Source: Narthecium ossifragum
Lineage: Eukaryota > Streptophyta > Magnoliopsida > Dioscoreales > Nartheciaceae
Assembly: GCA_963920575.1 (NCBI GenBank)
Contig: OY986965.1
Location: 18,306,957 to 18,370,956, forward strand
Reading direction: 5' to 3'
Length of the DNA stretch: 64,000 bases
Each line of letters starts with the position of its first letter. Position 1 is the stretch's first letter. Below the pieces are notes generated by a model that made no database searches, was not told the DNA's origin, and saw nothing but the letters and a program-made list of their open reading frames with translations. A program made the position numbers and the translations under genes. Shown one piece after another: positions 10,903 through 21,959 of the stretch.

Positions 10903-12179
10903 TTCGGCTTCCTCCTCCCACTTCTACCCCCTCTGCCACTTCTGCCATCACCTATGCTTGGACCATCCTCTGTTGTTCCAGAGCCTCCAATTGTGGTGTT
11001 GCTCTCCATAGCTACACTGTTAGGACCTGCACCATCAGCTGGCTTTGGTTGTGGAGGCTTCTTGCAGGATCTCTTGTTGTGACCCCATTCCCAGCACCTT
11101 GTGCACTTCACTGAGGTGTTCCTTCTCCTCAGCTTGGATGGGTGTCTTTCCTCTTCAGGTGGCCTTATCCTGAGCTTCTTTGGCCTCCCAGGCTGCCTCT
11201 TATATGGAGGTGGCAGTATGGGCTCTCCAACTGCCTTGGGCCAAAGTAGTTGACCATTGACTGGATGAATGAAAGATAAATAACACTGCTGGAACCTCTC
11301 TTTCTTATACCAGGCATCCACATAGTCCTCAACGTTATGGCTTTCCTTGTTGATGCATCCATTTGCATGTTGGCAAGGGAGGCCACTGATCTCCCATAGT
11401 CTGCAACTGCATTGGTGTGTTGCCAGGTTCACAGCAAACTGGTCATATGGGGATCTGACCTCATACTCCATATCTCCAGCCCATGTTACTATGTAGTCCC
11501 TTGTCAGTCTTGACAACATATCTAGCTTTTTCTTCTTCACATTTTGACCAACTTGGCCTACAAGATTTTTGGCCAGCTCCCTTGTAAGGGCCTTAATGTA
11601 TAATTCCGGGCTTTTATGTAAAATGGAGTGCTTTTGGCATAATTTCTTGTTTTTGCGGGGGGTTTTATGCAAAAAAACCACCCCTCCTTCTAGAGGAATC
11701 GAGAGCCCTTTTCCTCGATTCTTTCTTCTTCTCTCTCAACCCTCTTTTCTTTCACTCGTTGGCTGCCAACCCGGGAGAGAGAGGGAGTGAGATCGGAGTG
11801 AGATGGAGAGAGAGATCGAGAGGGAGATGGAGAGGAAGCAAGGTCGCCGGCGCCGGAGAAGGAAGGAAAGGAAGGGAGGAAGAAGAACCGGGAAAAAGGG
11901 GAGGTGGGCATCGCCGGAAATTGGTAGATCCAGTGGGGTTCTCGCCGGATTTCGTCCTCCTCTTGTCTCAGGTGAGCTCCCACCTTCTTTCCCATCCGAT
12001 CTCTTCCTCTTTTAGGCTTTTTCGTTGGGTTTTTTTTGGGAGCTCCGCGGTTCTCCGGCAATGGGTCGCCGGAGAAGATGCTGCGGACGGCGTTGGGGAC
12101 CTCCCTCGGCGACTGCAGCGCTGGGGAAGGACCCCCGTGGTCCGGGGCCATCTTTCTCCGAGCCCTGTCCGGGCATTTC

Positions 12180-12217
12180 CCATGGCAGGGGATCCTTGAT
12201 CCTCCTCCCTGCCATGG
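12180..12217. other. Inverted repeat in LTR (11-bp arms)
   Basis: CCATGGCAGGG at 12180-12190 pairs with CCCTGCCATGG at 12207-12217. The repeat is kept exactly in the 3' LTR at 15910-15947. Confidence 0.75.
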
Positions 12218-12566
12218 TTCCCGGCAAGGTTCCGGCCGGCCATTCCCTAGCCGTGGCCGCGCAACCTTCTTAGGGATCCGGTGCTAGGGTCAGCACACGG
12301 ATTCTCTTCTCCTCTGGTGGTTTTCTCGATGCTTGAGTACCCCTGTTCTGGAGGTTTGATGGAGCTCCGGCTTGAGCTCCGGCAGGCCACCAACCAGGCT
12401 CTTGCCATCCTCCAGAACAACAGCTTCTCGAGAAGGGGGTAAGGGAGCAGCTGGACTTTACTCCCGGAGGGGTCTGCACCATGGTGCAGGTCACCGACCT
12501 GACAAACTCTCCGGGGGCCAAGGGTGAACTCCGGCGATCTTCTTGAGGAAGAAGATGACCCTGTGC

Positions 12567-12609
12567 GGTGCATGTTAGCTCACACGCACAGTGTCTGCTA
12601 ACATGCACC
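12567..12609. other. Inverted repeat in LTR (13-bp arms)
   Basis: GGTGCATGTTAGC at 12567-12579 pairs with GCTAACATGCACC at 12597-12609 across a 17-bp loop. It is conserved at 16297-16339. Confidence 0.8.
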
Positions 12610-13220
12610 AGAGCCTTCAGATGGCCGTAGTTGAGCTCTCGATGCCTATTTTCGACGTTTCTCGCGTCATTCGACCTGCTTTTCGAGCGCTAGCTATTGC
12701 TAATAGTTTTAATTGTGTTTTAGGGCTCTAACGGACCGTAGTCTTGTTTATCGTATTTTAGGCGATCGTTTGAGTGGCCGTCAAGTGTCGGAGCGCGGCA
12801 TGGACCCCCGGGCTCAGGGATTGCTCGCTGACTGTCCTTTTGAGGTAGGAGTTACCTCCTAGGATTTGTGTGAATGTATGCAATGTTTTGTTATGTATGA
12901 TATATAATTGTGTTGATGCTTTGATATATGTTTGTATGTATTTTATTAATCTTGTGTGTATATGTGATGCTATGTCATGCTATGATGATTTCCTGTATGT
13001 ATGTGTAATGAGATTAATTGACCAAGTTATTGATTGATTGATTATTTATGTGATTTGTGCATACATGCTAGGAATGTCAGGTCTGTCTTAGGACATGGAT
13101 TGTGGTTGGGTCTAGTCAGGTCATATAGCTAGACTAGTCAGAGTTTAGGGACTATGATGATGACTTGACTTGAGGATTTGATCTGATTGAAGATCTGACT
13201 TGAGGATTTGATCTGATGGA

Positions 13221-13500
13221 GGATGTGTTGCCTATACTAGTGTACTGAGGCCTGTATAGAGTCTATAGGGGTCTGGGCGAGCGTTGACGGCCGGACGCGG
13301 CGACTGTGCGTGTAAGACTTACCCAGACTAGCCAGACCATACTAGGATCAGTAAGCTAGTATAGGATGTTGTACCTATACTAGTATACTGGGGCTGGGTA
13401 TAGAGTCTATAGGGGTATGGGCGAGCATTGACGGCCGGACGCGGCGACTGTGCGTGTAAGACTTACCCATACTAGCCAGACCATACTTGGGCAGTATACT
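13221..13500 (+). repeat. Direct duplication inside LTR, ~142-bp period
   Basis: Two units, starting GGATGTGTTGCC at 13221 and GGATGTTGTACC at 13363, share a nearly identical core (GACGGCCGGACGCGGCGACT). The second LTR has the same pair at 16951-17230. Confidence 0.75.
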
Positions 13501-13958
13501 AGGATAGGTGGGTGTACACCAGTGTCTTAGTTGGTGACTCCTACTGGGCTTTAGAGCTCATTCGTGTTAGGTTTTGGTTTTTGTGCAGGAGGACCTATGG
13601 GTAGGCCAGAGACCAGTGCAGGCCATGGAGGTCCTGTCTCAGGAGGAGTTTTTCTGTATTTATGTATCTTTATTTATGTATGAAAAGCATGTATATGTTG
13701 GAAATGAAAGAATTATGTATTATAAATTGCGACTGAAATATCATGTATATTATTTGAATTGATGTGGGCGTATGTGCCCTAGTGATGGTGAATGATTGTA
13801 AAGAGATAAATAGTTGTGATTAAATGTTATAAAGCTATGTTTTATTAGTGATTGAAATGTTGTAATAGTGATCTCACGTCCCCGTGCCCAAGGGTCATGC
13901 TGAAATGTTAAATAAATCTTTGGGACATTTTTATATTTAATTGGGGCGGGGCGTGACA

Positions 13959-15312
13959 GGTTGGTATCAGAGACTAGGCGGTAGGTCCTAGGGTTAGGTA
14001 GGAAGGGTGACAGTATAGATAGGTAGGAATGGGCTAGATAGAGTCTTTAGATGCATCATTGCATGCATGATTGTTCCTAGTATAAATCTTTTGAAGGTTG
14101 AATATATGCTTGTATATCACTAGATTATGAATTTGAACTAGAGAATTTTCTCGTTTGAAGTTAATTGTTTGTTTTGATCGGTTCTTGTGCTGAAGTTCTC
14201 CATTCGAGATTGATTATTGTTGCTCAAACCTTATCATCCAAGTTTGGTATTTAATTATTTTCTTTTCATGGAAGATTCATGGTTGATTGAGATCTATTGT
14301 GGAGCTTTCTAAACCTGATTTTTTTTTTTTGTTTTTGGATGTCCACGAAGCTTGTATGTTTTTCCTTCAAGCATAACTTTGGTTAAGGTGTGAAAGAAGT
14401 TTCACCTCATATTGTTTCTTGAAATAAAGCATAGGCTTTGAGGATTGGTTGTTTTCCAGAGGATGTCCCTCCAATTATGTTTGGAAGTTGTAAATTGGGT
14501 TTGTTTTTCAATGGCAGTTCTTGCGGAAATTGAAAGAAAGGTTGAATCTTGCCTGATGTTTTTCTCCAAATTTGTTGGTCTTTCGAGTGGTTGCACCTTT
14601 AACGTGTGTTCTGCATGTTTTTGTGCTGCTTTTTGATAAGGTTAGTGTAAAAGTTTGAGAAAAAGGAGTTTCATGCTTGGTTGTTTCGCAATTGAATTGT
14701 AGTACTTGGAGTCAAAAGACTCGATCTTGATGGTTATCTGCGGTTGATATAAATTGTTTTACACGTGTTGGTCTTGTTGCAATATGAATAATAGTTGATT
14801 GTTATTTCTTTTACGAGTTGGAGACAGCTTATGGTTTTCTTATTGGCTTTCGTTAAATCGGATGTTCTTGCCGAGATTTTAGCGGAGATTTAGTATTGCT
14901 GGCTCTTTATTATTAATATGGTGATTTATTTCGGAAGTAATTGTAGTCTTGAACTGAGTTAGATTTTCGTAGATCTATACTAGAATTTGTTTGGTTGTTT
15001 GTTATGTTCTATGTATGATCTGTTTGCTGTGTGCGGGTTCGCCCGATTGGTTGTTGCCTTTTGTTTGGTGGCCGTAGGGGCCAGACGCTTGTTCTTGTGT
15101 TGTGGCTAGGGGTCTTGTGATGTGTGCCTGTTCGGACTAGTGTGTTTTTGGTGAGCGTGTAGTCGGACCCTTAGTAGGATGTGAGGGCGTAGGACCGGGT
15201 GAGTGTCGGTCTTCTACTTGGTGTGTCGAGGATGCGAGCTTGAGTTTGGTGATTTTCGTTTTTCGTGCTCGAGTCGAATTTCGGGGACGAAATTCCCTTA
15301 AGGAGGGGAGGT
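13959..15312 (+). other. Internal region of the Tekay-type element: primer site, noncoding body, polypurine tract
   Basis: TGGTATCAGAG at 13962-13972 is complementary to the initiator tRNA-Met 3' end. The body (13975-15270) has no supported coding; short frames at 14402-14636 are unremarkable. AAGGAGGGGAGG at 15300-15311 is the polypurine tract. This is far too short for gag-pol. Confidence 0.85.
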
Positions 15313-17688
15313 TGTAAGGGCCTTAATGTATAATTCCGGGCTTTTATGTAAAATGGAGTGCTTTTGGCGTAATTTCTTGTTTTTGTGGGGGGTTTTATGC
15401 AAAAAAACCACCCCTCCTTCTAGAGGAATCGAGAGCCCTTTTCCTCGATTCTTTCTTCTTCTCTCTCAACCCTCTTTTCTTTCACTCGTTGGCTGCCAAC
15501 CCGGGAGAGAGAGGGAGTGAGATCGGAGTGAGATGGAGAGAGAGATCGAGAGGGAGATGGAGATGAAGCAAGGTCGCCGGCGCCGGAGAAGGAAGGAAAG
15601 GAAGGGAGGAAGAAGAACCGGGAAAAAGGGGAGGTGGGCATCGCCGGAAATTGGTAGATCCAGTGGGGTTCTCGCCGGATTTCGTCCTCCTCTTGTCTCA
15701 GGTGAGCTCCCACCTTCTTTCCCATCCGATCTCTTCCTCTTTTAGGCTTTTTCGTTGGGTTTTTTTTGGGAGCTCCGCGGTTCTCCGGCAATGGGTCGCC
15801 GGGGAAGATGCTGCGGACGGCGTTGGGGACCTCCCTCGGCGACTGCAGCGCTGGGGAAGGACCCCCGTGGTCCGGGGCCATCTTTCTCCGAGCCCTGTCC
15901 GGGCATTTCCCATGGCAGGGGATCCTTGATCCTCCTCCCTGCCATGGTTCCCGGCAAGGTTCCGGCCGGCCATTCCCTAGCCGTGGCCGCGCAACCTTCT
16001 TAGGGATCCGGTGCTAGGGTCAGCACACGGATTCTCTTCTCCTCTGGTGGTTTTCTCGATGCTTGAGTACCCCTGTTCTGGAGGTTTGACGGAGCTCCGG
16101 CGTGAGCTCCGGCAGGCCACCAACCAGGCTCTTGCCATCCTCCAGAACAACAGCTTCTCGAGAAGGGGGTAAGGGAGCAGCTGGACTTTACTCCCGGAGG
16201 GGTCTGCACCATGGTGCAGGTCACCGACCTGACAAACTCTCCGGGGGCCAAGGGTGAACTCCGGCGATCTTCTTGAGGAAGAAGATGACCCTGTGCGGTG
16301 CATGTTAGCTCACACGCACAGTGTCTGCTAACATGCACCAGAGCCTTCAGATGGCCGTAGTTGAGATCTCGATGCCTATTTTCGACGTTTCTCGCGTCAT
16401 TCGACCTGCTTTTCGAGCGCTAGCTATTGCTAATAGTTTTAATTGTGTTTTAGGGCTCTAACAGACCGTAGTCTTGTTTATCGTATTTTAGGCGATCGTT
16501 TGAGTGGCCGTCAAGTGTCGGAGCGCGGCGTGGACCCCCGGGCTCAGGGATTGCTCGCTGACTGTCCTTTTGAGGTAGGAGTTACCTCCTAGGATTTGTG
16601 TGAATGTATGCAATGTTTTGTTATGTATGATATATAATTGTGTTGATGCTTTGATATATGTTTGTATGTATTTTATTAATCTTGTGTGTATATGTGATGC
16701 TATGTCATGCTATGATGATTTCCTGTATGTATGTGTAATGAGATTAATTGACCAAGTTATTGATTGATTGATTATTTATGTGATTTGTGCATACATGCTA
16801 GGAATGTCAGGTCTGTCTTAGGACATGGATTGTGGTTGGGTCTAGTCAGGTCATATAGCTAGACTAGTCAGAGTCTAGGGACTATGATGATGACTTGACT
16901 TGAGGATTTGATCTGATTGAAGATCTGACTTGAGGATTTGATCTGATGGAGGATGTGTTGCCTATACTAGTGTACTGAGGCCTGTATAGAGTCTATAGGG
17001 GTCTGGGCGAGCGTTGACGGCCGGACGCGGCGACTGTGCGTGTAAGACTTACCCAGACTAGCCAGACCATACTAGGATCAGTAAGCTAGTATAGGATGTT
17101 GTACCTATACTAGTATACTGGGGCTGGGTATAGAGTCTATAGGGGTATGGGCGAGCATTGACGGCCGGACGCGGCGACTGTGCGTGTAAGACTTACCCAT
17201 ACTAGCCAGACCATACTTGGGTAGTATACTAGGATAGGTGGGTGTACACCAGTGTCTTAGTTGGTGACTCCTACTGGGCTTTAGAGCTTATTCGTGTTAG
17301 GTTTTGGTTTTTGTGCAGGAGGACCTATGGGTAGGCCAGAGACCAGTGCAGGCCATGGAGGTCCTGTCTCAGGAGGAGTTTTTCTGTATTCATGTATCTT
17401 TATTTATGTATGAAAAGCATGTATATGTTGGAAATGAAAGAATTATGTATTATAAATTGTGACTGAAATATCATGTATATTATTTGAATTGATGTGGGCG
17501 TATGTGCCCTAGTGATGGTGAATGATTGTAATGAGATAAATAGTTGTGATTAAATGTTATAAAGCTATGTTTTATTAGTGATTGAAATGTTGTAATAGTG
17601 ATCTCACGTCCCCGTGCCCAAGGGTCATGCCGAAATTTTAAATAAATCTTTGGGACATTTTTATATTTAATTGGGGCGGGGCGTGACA
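15313..17688 (+). repeat. 3' LTR of the Tekay-type element
   Basis: These 2376 bp are nearly identical to 11583-13958 (offset exactly 3730, no length difference). Confidence 0.95.
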
Positions 17689-19970
17689 TCCCTTCTCTCC
17701 CTCATTCTGTCAATTAGGAGCTTCCTTATCTCCTCAAACATGGCTATGATTGGTTTCTCCCTAGCGGTCAATATGAATTTATTGAATGCCTCAGTGTGAT
17801 TGTTTGTCACAATGTCACACTTGGGAAAAGTTCTGAAGGCATGCCTGGACCAGTACTTAGGCTCAATGTTGCTAAGATAAATGAATGCATCTTCATCATC
17901 TGCTCTCACAGCATGCATTACCCTCTCAAAAGCCTCCTCAGTGGTTGCATATGAAGCCCTCCAAAGAAGCTTCCCCAATTTAACTGATCTATGCCTCTTT
18001 CTGAAGTTCTGGAAAATGTGTCTGGCACAAAATCTATGCCCCACCCCAGGCATGGTAGCCTCAATAGCTGGGATTAGTCCCTGCATAAGAATAGAACACT
18101 AGTATATATGCTACAACTATTGTGTGCACAATGAAGTAAGTCAAAACTGCTGCAACACATACCTTCTGTTGATCAGTTATTATTGTCCAATGCTGGCCAG
18201 ATACATAGCCAATGTCATTAGCAAGTAGTTCTAGGAACCAGATCCATGCTTCTTTGTTCTCAATCTCAACAACAGCGTTTGCAATTGGGTACATCCCATT
18301 ATCTGCATCTCTCTCAACTGCCACCAACATCTGCCCCCCATATGGTGTCTTTAAATGACAGCTATCAAGACCTATCACAGGTCTACATCCTGTCATGAAA
18401 CCTGACTTGCATGCACTTAGACACATATAGAATCTTTGGAAATAACACCCTCCATCAGCTCCCAGGTTTGTTGCAACTTTACATGTGCTTCCAGGATTGC
18501 TTCGCAGTATTGCCATGCATAGTCTCTCAACTGGGTGTACTGCTCTGCCCAATTTCCCTGTACCATACACAAAGCCTTGTCTTTAGCCCTCCAAGCAGTC
18601 ATCCTAGAAATTTGCACTGCCAGATCCCTATGCACTCTCTCCCTCAAAGTGCCTGAACCCATTTCAGGGTTAATCCTCACATCATCCTTGTAATTCTTAG
18701 CCAGCCAACATGCAGTAGCATATCTATTCTTATGGACCCTACTACAGTTGTGGTTGTCAACCATGGTCTTTATCTGGAAGGTGGCAAACCTCTGCATCAA
18801 AGATGAGTGCATCCTCCAAGGGCAGGTTTAATTACTCCCTTCACACTTGACAGTAATAGCCTTCTTTGTGTTCTTCACTATTCTCAGATCATATCCATTC
18901 TTCACTGCATAAGTTTTTATACTCTCCTGCAAGACATTCCCTGAGGCAAACTTCAAACCAATACTGAATGGCTTTTCAACCTCCATATCAGACTCTTCCC
19001 TGAAAACTGGATACTTATCACCATCTTCATCCTCCTCTGAAAAACCTCTCACACTGAAGTCATCAGACCTGTAGTCCTCAGATACATACCCACTAGCCTT
19101 TCCAACATCCTCAGCCATGTCATTCACTCCTACATGTTCCATTCCATGCATACTAGTCTCAGTTTCATGTTCATAAATGTAATCATCTTCATCATCACAA
19201 CTTGAACCCTCTGATGGTGCATAGGAAATACTGCCAGAGCTACCATCTTCTCCAAACGTAGCTTCATAACATTCACCAAAACCAAATTCTTGAGCTTCAG
19301 CTTCAACAACAAGTTCCCTGCCCCTAACAATATGTTCTGGACTTTCAACAGCAACTGACTTGCCTTTGGTTCTTCTCCTTGTCTCCTCCCATGGAACTTG
19401 ACCTTCATTATCATCTTCTCCATACATAGATTCATACCACATACCGAGACCAAATTCTTGAGCTTCACCTTCAGTAGCATTGGCAATTGTGTCATCTGGG
19501 GTAAAAGCTCTAACAATATTTGGAGGTGCATCAAGAACAGCTGGAGGTGCATCAGGAACATGGAACTGAGTGCTAGCAGGTGTGGCAATCCTCACAGTTG
19601 GAGGTGCATAAGGAACATCTCTAACAATATTTTCAACTCTATTACCTCCTGGATTGATGACATCACCTTTAGAGTAGACATGGATCTTTTGTCCAGTTGA
19701 ACCCAGTACCATCAATGAAAGGACCTCTTTGTCTGATTTTATCTCTCTCAAAGCATCCTTGCATAGAACATCCCATGGAATCAGGTACCAAAGCTTACCA
19801 TGCTTTGCATGGCCCAACTGCTCATAGAATGTCTCGAAATCAAAAAAACAAAACACATCTGGGTCAATATCATTGAATGCCTTCTCATTACCCCCTATAT
19901 ATGAGAGTACTGGCTCATGCACGAAGTATCCACCATGATGGAGTACAATTGAGAATCTGTCTAAATTCAT

Positions 19971-20650
19971 TCTAAACAATACAATAACCAAATTTTAGCT
20001 AAAGTCGACAATATAGTGACCATATTACAATAAATTGGAATTTAACAATGTGGGCAATACATTCAACATAGTGGGATTAAACAATGTTTAGGATTAAACA
20101 ATATAGGATTAACTAATGTCTACGTTTAAAAAATTGCAGAATTCAATACTGCAGGATTAAACAATCCACTAAGCAGTACATAACCAATGTCTAGGATTAA
20201 AAAACACAGGATTAAACACCATCCTAGGATCCCACTGCACCAATCATAAGCTTCCCTAATTAAAAATGTGAACCCTAAACTTCAAACCATCGGGGTTACC
20301 ACAACCATGGTTAATCAATTGAGAAATGGACAATCATGCCTTAAACGATGAAGAAAGAGACGTTCAATGACCAAGCAAACCAAAAGATCGCGTAGGGGCT
20401 ACCCTTTCAAAAATGGCAACTTTGTCTGGACCCTAAACATGGCGCCTAAACCCCGGTAATCGGAGACATCAAGGGTTTAATCTGTAGTAGATTTCGTACC
20501 TGAGTGAATTAAGTCTCGTCGACGGTAAGGTCAGGTGATCCACGGTGGTCCCCCGGTAGTGGTCCCCCGGTGAAAGAGACGGTGGAGGCGGTGAAAACCC
20601 TCGTAAAAACCCTTGCCCCAGTGAAAGAGACGGTTTGAGGTTAACTAACA
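19971..20650 (-). promoter_or_regulatory. Upstream region of MULE transposase
   Basis: No coding is supported. An acceptor-like TTGTTTAG lies just before the ATG, suggesting a 5' untranslated exon upstream. At 20040-20225 the phrase AGGATTAAACAAT and variants occur about eight times with irregular spacing. Confidence 0.45.
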
Positions 20651-20677
20651 CTAGTCACGTGCAAGTCACGTGACTAG
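20651..20677. promoter_or_regulatory. Perfect palindrome with two G-boxes, right end of MULE
   Basis: CTAGTCACGTG and CACGTGACTAG are perfect mirror arms around 5 bp, each with CACGTG. The palindrome sits just inside the right terminal repeat, upstream of the transposase. Confidence 0.6.
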
Positions 20678-20787
20678 TTTTCCGTCAACATTTTAACGCC
20701 GTTCGAGCTACAGATCAAATTGTTATGGTATTGATACTTGAGATACCAAATTGTTACGGTATTGATACTTGAGGTACCAAATTTGTT

Positions 20788-20852
20788 TCACAAGTTAAGG
20801 TACTAAATTTGTAATTACCATATTTTACAGGTACCAAATGTGCAATTTAGCC
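20788..20852 (-). repeat. MULE right terminal inverted repeat
   Basis: This is the perfect reverse complement of 8747-8811. Just inside it, at 20727-20785, GGTATTGATACTTGAG is repeated twice. Confidence 0.95.
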
Positions 20853-21959
20853 TTAAATAAATATGATCCAATAACATAGAATGATTCAGTTAGGCTACAT
20901 CGGTTCCTTAGCAAAGGGATTAGTCACTCATGTTCATAAAAACAACCAAGATATTCATAAGAAAGAAAATAAAGAAAAACCCTAGATCTTCGTGCGGTCT
21001 TCTCCCTTCTTTTCGGCCTTCAAAACTCCTCCAATAGTGTTGGCTAACCTCCCTCATAAGTCTTGGACGATTTCCTTAAATAGGGGTAAGAAATCCTAAT
21101 TTTGCTTCAGCCTTTGGATTAAATCTGGTCCGTTCGTTTTCAAGTCGTCCGACAAAGGATCGATCTTCTTAAGGATAAAGATCAATCTTCTTTCTTTTGT
21201 CAATTTTCGTAACCTGGTTCGCTCCGACTAAGATCGATCTCTTTAAGGAAAGGATCGATCTTCTTTCTCCGTATACTAGCTTCCTTCCAAAACGCCCAGG
21301 TTCAGATCGATCTTTTCAAGGAAGAGATTGATCTCTTTCATCAATTGTTGACTACGCCCATAGAAGATCGATCTTTCTAGTAAAGAATATCGATCTTTTA
21401 TTCCAACTTTCTTATTTTCGCTCACGGTCGATCTTCGTATCGACCCTGCGAAGTATTTTTCTTGACAGAAGCTGACGGTCGATGCCACGGTCGACCGTGA
21501 GAATTTTTGAGCGCGACGGTCGATCCGACGATCGACCATGGGTCTTTTTCATCTCTGCATACATAAGAGATCGATATTTTATTTAAGGAAGATCGATCTT
21601 TTATTTTCTGCATCTTTCTTCTGCTATTCTGCCCTGCGCACTGGTACGAAAAACACTGTAACTTCCTCTGTGCAGCTCCAAATCCCGAACCGTAAAATTC
21701 CCCCGAAACTAGACTTCAAGATATTTCTAAAGGTGTATGGCACATCGTCTGGTTCTTCATGAGTAGGTACAGTTTAATCTTTCAAGTTGATTCATGTAAT
21801 CTTTTCAGCTTCTTTGCTCCTTTTTCCTGCATTTTCCACACAACTATGTGAAGCATCATATAAATATAAAAATAGTAATAAAGATGTTGATTAAGGATAA
21901 TAATCTAGCAATTGAGATGGTTATAAGGCTGTTCAGAGTGCACTTTCATGCACTCATCA
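20853..21959 (-). repeat. Athila1a 5' LTR, outer part (beyond MULE)
   Basis: It begins with the second copy of the MULE target duplication (20853-20861). On the minus strand the LTR starts TGATGAGTGCATG at 21959. A TATA-like CTATTTAAGG lies near 21070. The GATCGATC array (21158-21598) lies upstream of it in the element's orientation. Confidence 0.85.
21158..21598. repeat. GATCGATC module array in Athila1a 5' LTR
   Basis: Pairs of GATCGATC or one-mismatch versions start at 21158/21180, 21232/21253, 21305/21326, 21366/21388 and 21569/21591, so 21-22 bp apart. Their outer context is mostly AAGATCGATCTT. Between 21425 and 21535 are related GGTCGATC and CGGTCGACCG palindromes. Confidence 0.8.

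Larger units (their letters stand above)
11583..13958 (+). repeat. 5' LTR of the Tekay-type element
   Basis: The LTR is 2376 bp, starts TGTAAGGGCC and ends GGGCGTGACA. Its GC-rich middle (11780-12640) has several strong inverted repeats. An internal direct duplication of about 142 bp spans 13221-13500. Open frames on both strands here (70-150 codons) are by-products of GC-rich composition. Confidence 0.95.
11583..17688 (+). mobile_element. Young non-autonomous LTR retrotransposon, Tekay-type ends, no coding
   Basis: Two 2376-bp LTRs (TGTAAGGG...GTGACA) flank a 1354-bp internal region. A perfect 5-bp target duplication TCCCT lies at 11578-11582 and 17689-17693. A tRNA-iMet primer site follows the 5' LTR, and a polypurine tract precedes the 3' LTR, with the phrase GGGGACGAAATTCC before it that is typical of Tekay/Del chromoviruses. 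By hand count the LTRs differ at about 17 sites (0.7%). At an assumed 1.3e-8 substitutions per site per year that is roughly 0.3 million years. The internal region has no open frame longer than about 65 codons and no pol motif, so mobility depended on another element. Confidence 0.95.
10265..19970 (-). pseudogene. MULE transposase (MURA type), broken and split by a retrotransposon
   Basis: The minus-strand gene starts with ATG at 19970 (MNLDRFSIVLHHGGYFV) and an N-terminal domain, then an acidic linker, a MuDR DNA-binding-type segment, the MULE transposase core (GLDSCHLKTPYGGQMLVAV, around 18365), a SWIM zinc finger (CSCRLWEISGLPCQHA, around 11400), a CCHC knuckle (CTRCWEWGHNKRSC, around 11080) and a Gln/Ser/Gly-rich tail ending at 10265. 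A GT-AG intron lies at 18081-18162. Damage: a nonsense TAA at 18828-18830, a one-base frame loss at about 18515 and the 6.1-kb insertion at 17688. Across the insertion the frame is continuous once one copy of the 5-bp duplication is discounted. Such enzymes bind the terminal repeats and cut and paste the element. The protein is not functional here. Confidence 0.88.
8747..20852. mobile_element. Mutator-like element (MULE) with 65-bp terminal inverted repeats
   Basis: Terminal inverted repeats 8747-8811 and 20788-20852 are identical by eye (starting GGCTAAATTGCACATTTGG); a weaker match continues inward for ~35 bp. The flanks are a perfect 9-bp target duplication TTAAATAAA (8738-8746 and 20853-20861), the length typical of Mutator. 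Without the later retrotransposon the element is about 6.0 kb. It has two convergent genes: a MURA-type transposase on the minus strand and a GRF zinc-finger/membrane protein on the plus strand. The transposase is broken, so the element can only move in trans. Confidence 0.95.
4393..21959 (-). mobile_element. Athila1a: Ty3/gypsy Athila-type retrotransposon, gag-protease only, interrupted by MULE and Helitron
   Basis: On the minus strand the order is: 5' LTR (21959 to 8131, with the MULE inside), tRNA-Asp primer site, decayed gag-protease frame, 3' noncoding region, polypurine tract, and the start of the 3' LTR (4493 to 4393), which is cut by the Helitron. Without the MULE and its 9-bp duplication the 5' LTR is about 1.71 kb, close to the 1.69 kb of the relative at 59172-60858. 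The coding part stops after protease, with no reverse transcriptase, RNase H or integrase. The element at 42.4-46.7 kb stops at the same place, so this is a non-autonomous subfamily. The 3' LTR end lies outside the window, so target duplications cannot be checked. Confidence 0.85.

Noticed and set aside
13962..13972. tRNA genes at TGGTATCAGAG and TGGCGCC sites
   Set aside because: These are primer binding sites of 11-18 bases beside LTRs. No cloverleaf is present at any of them.
11583..17688. A segmental gene duplication (two near-identical 2.4-kb blocks with parallel open frames)
   Set aside because: The blocks are the two LTRs of one retrotransposon, with primer site, polypurine tract and target duplication. 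The frames on both strands come from GC-rich composition.
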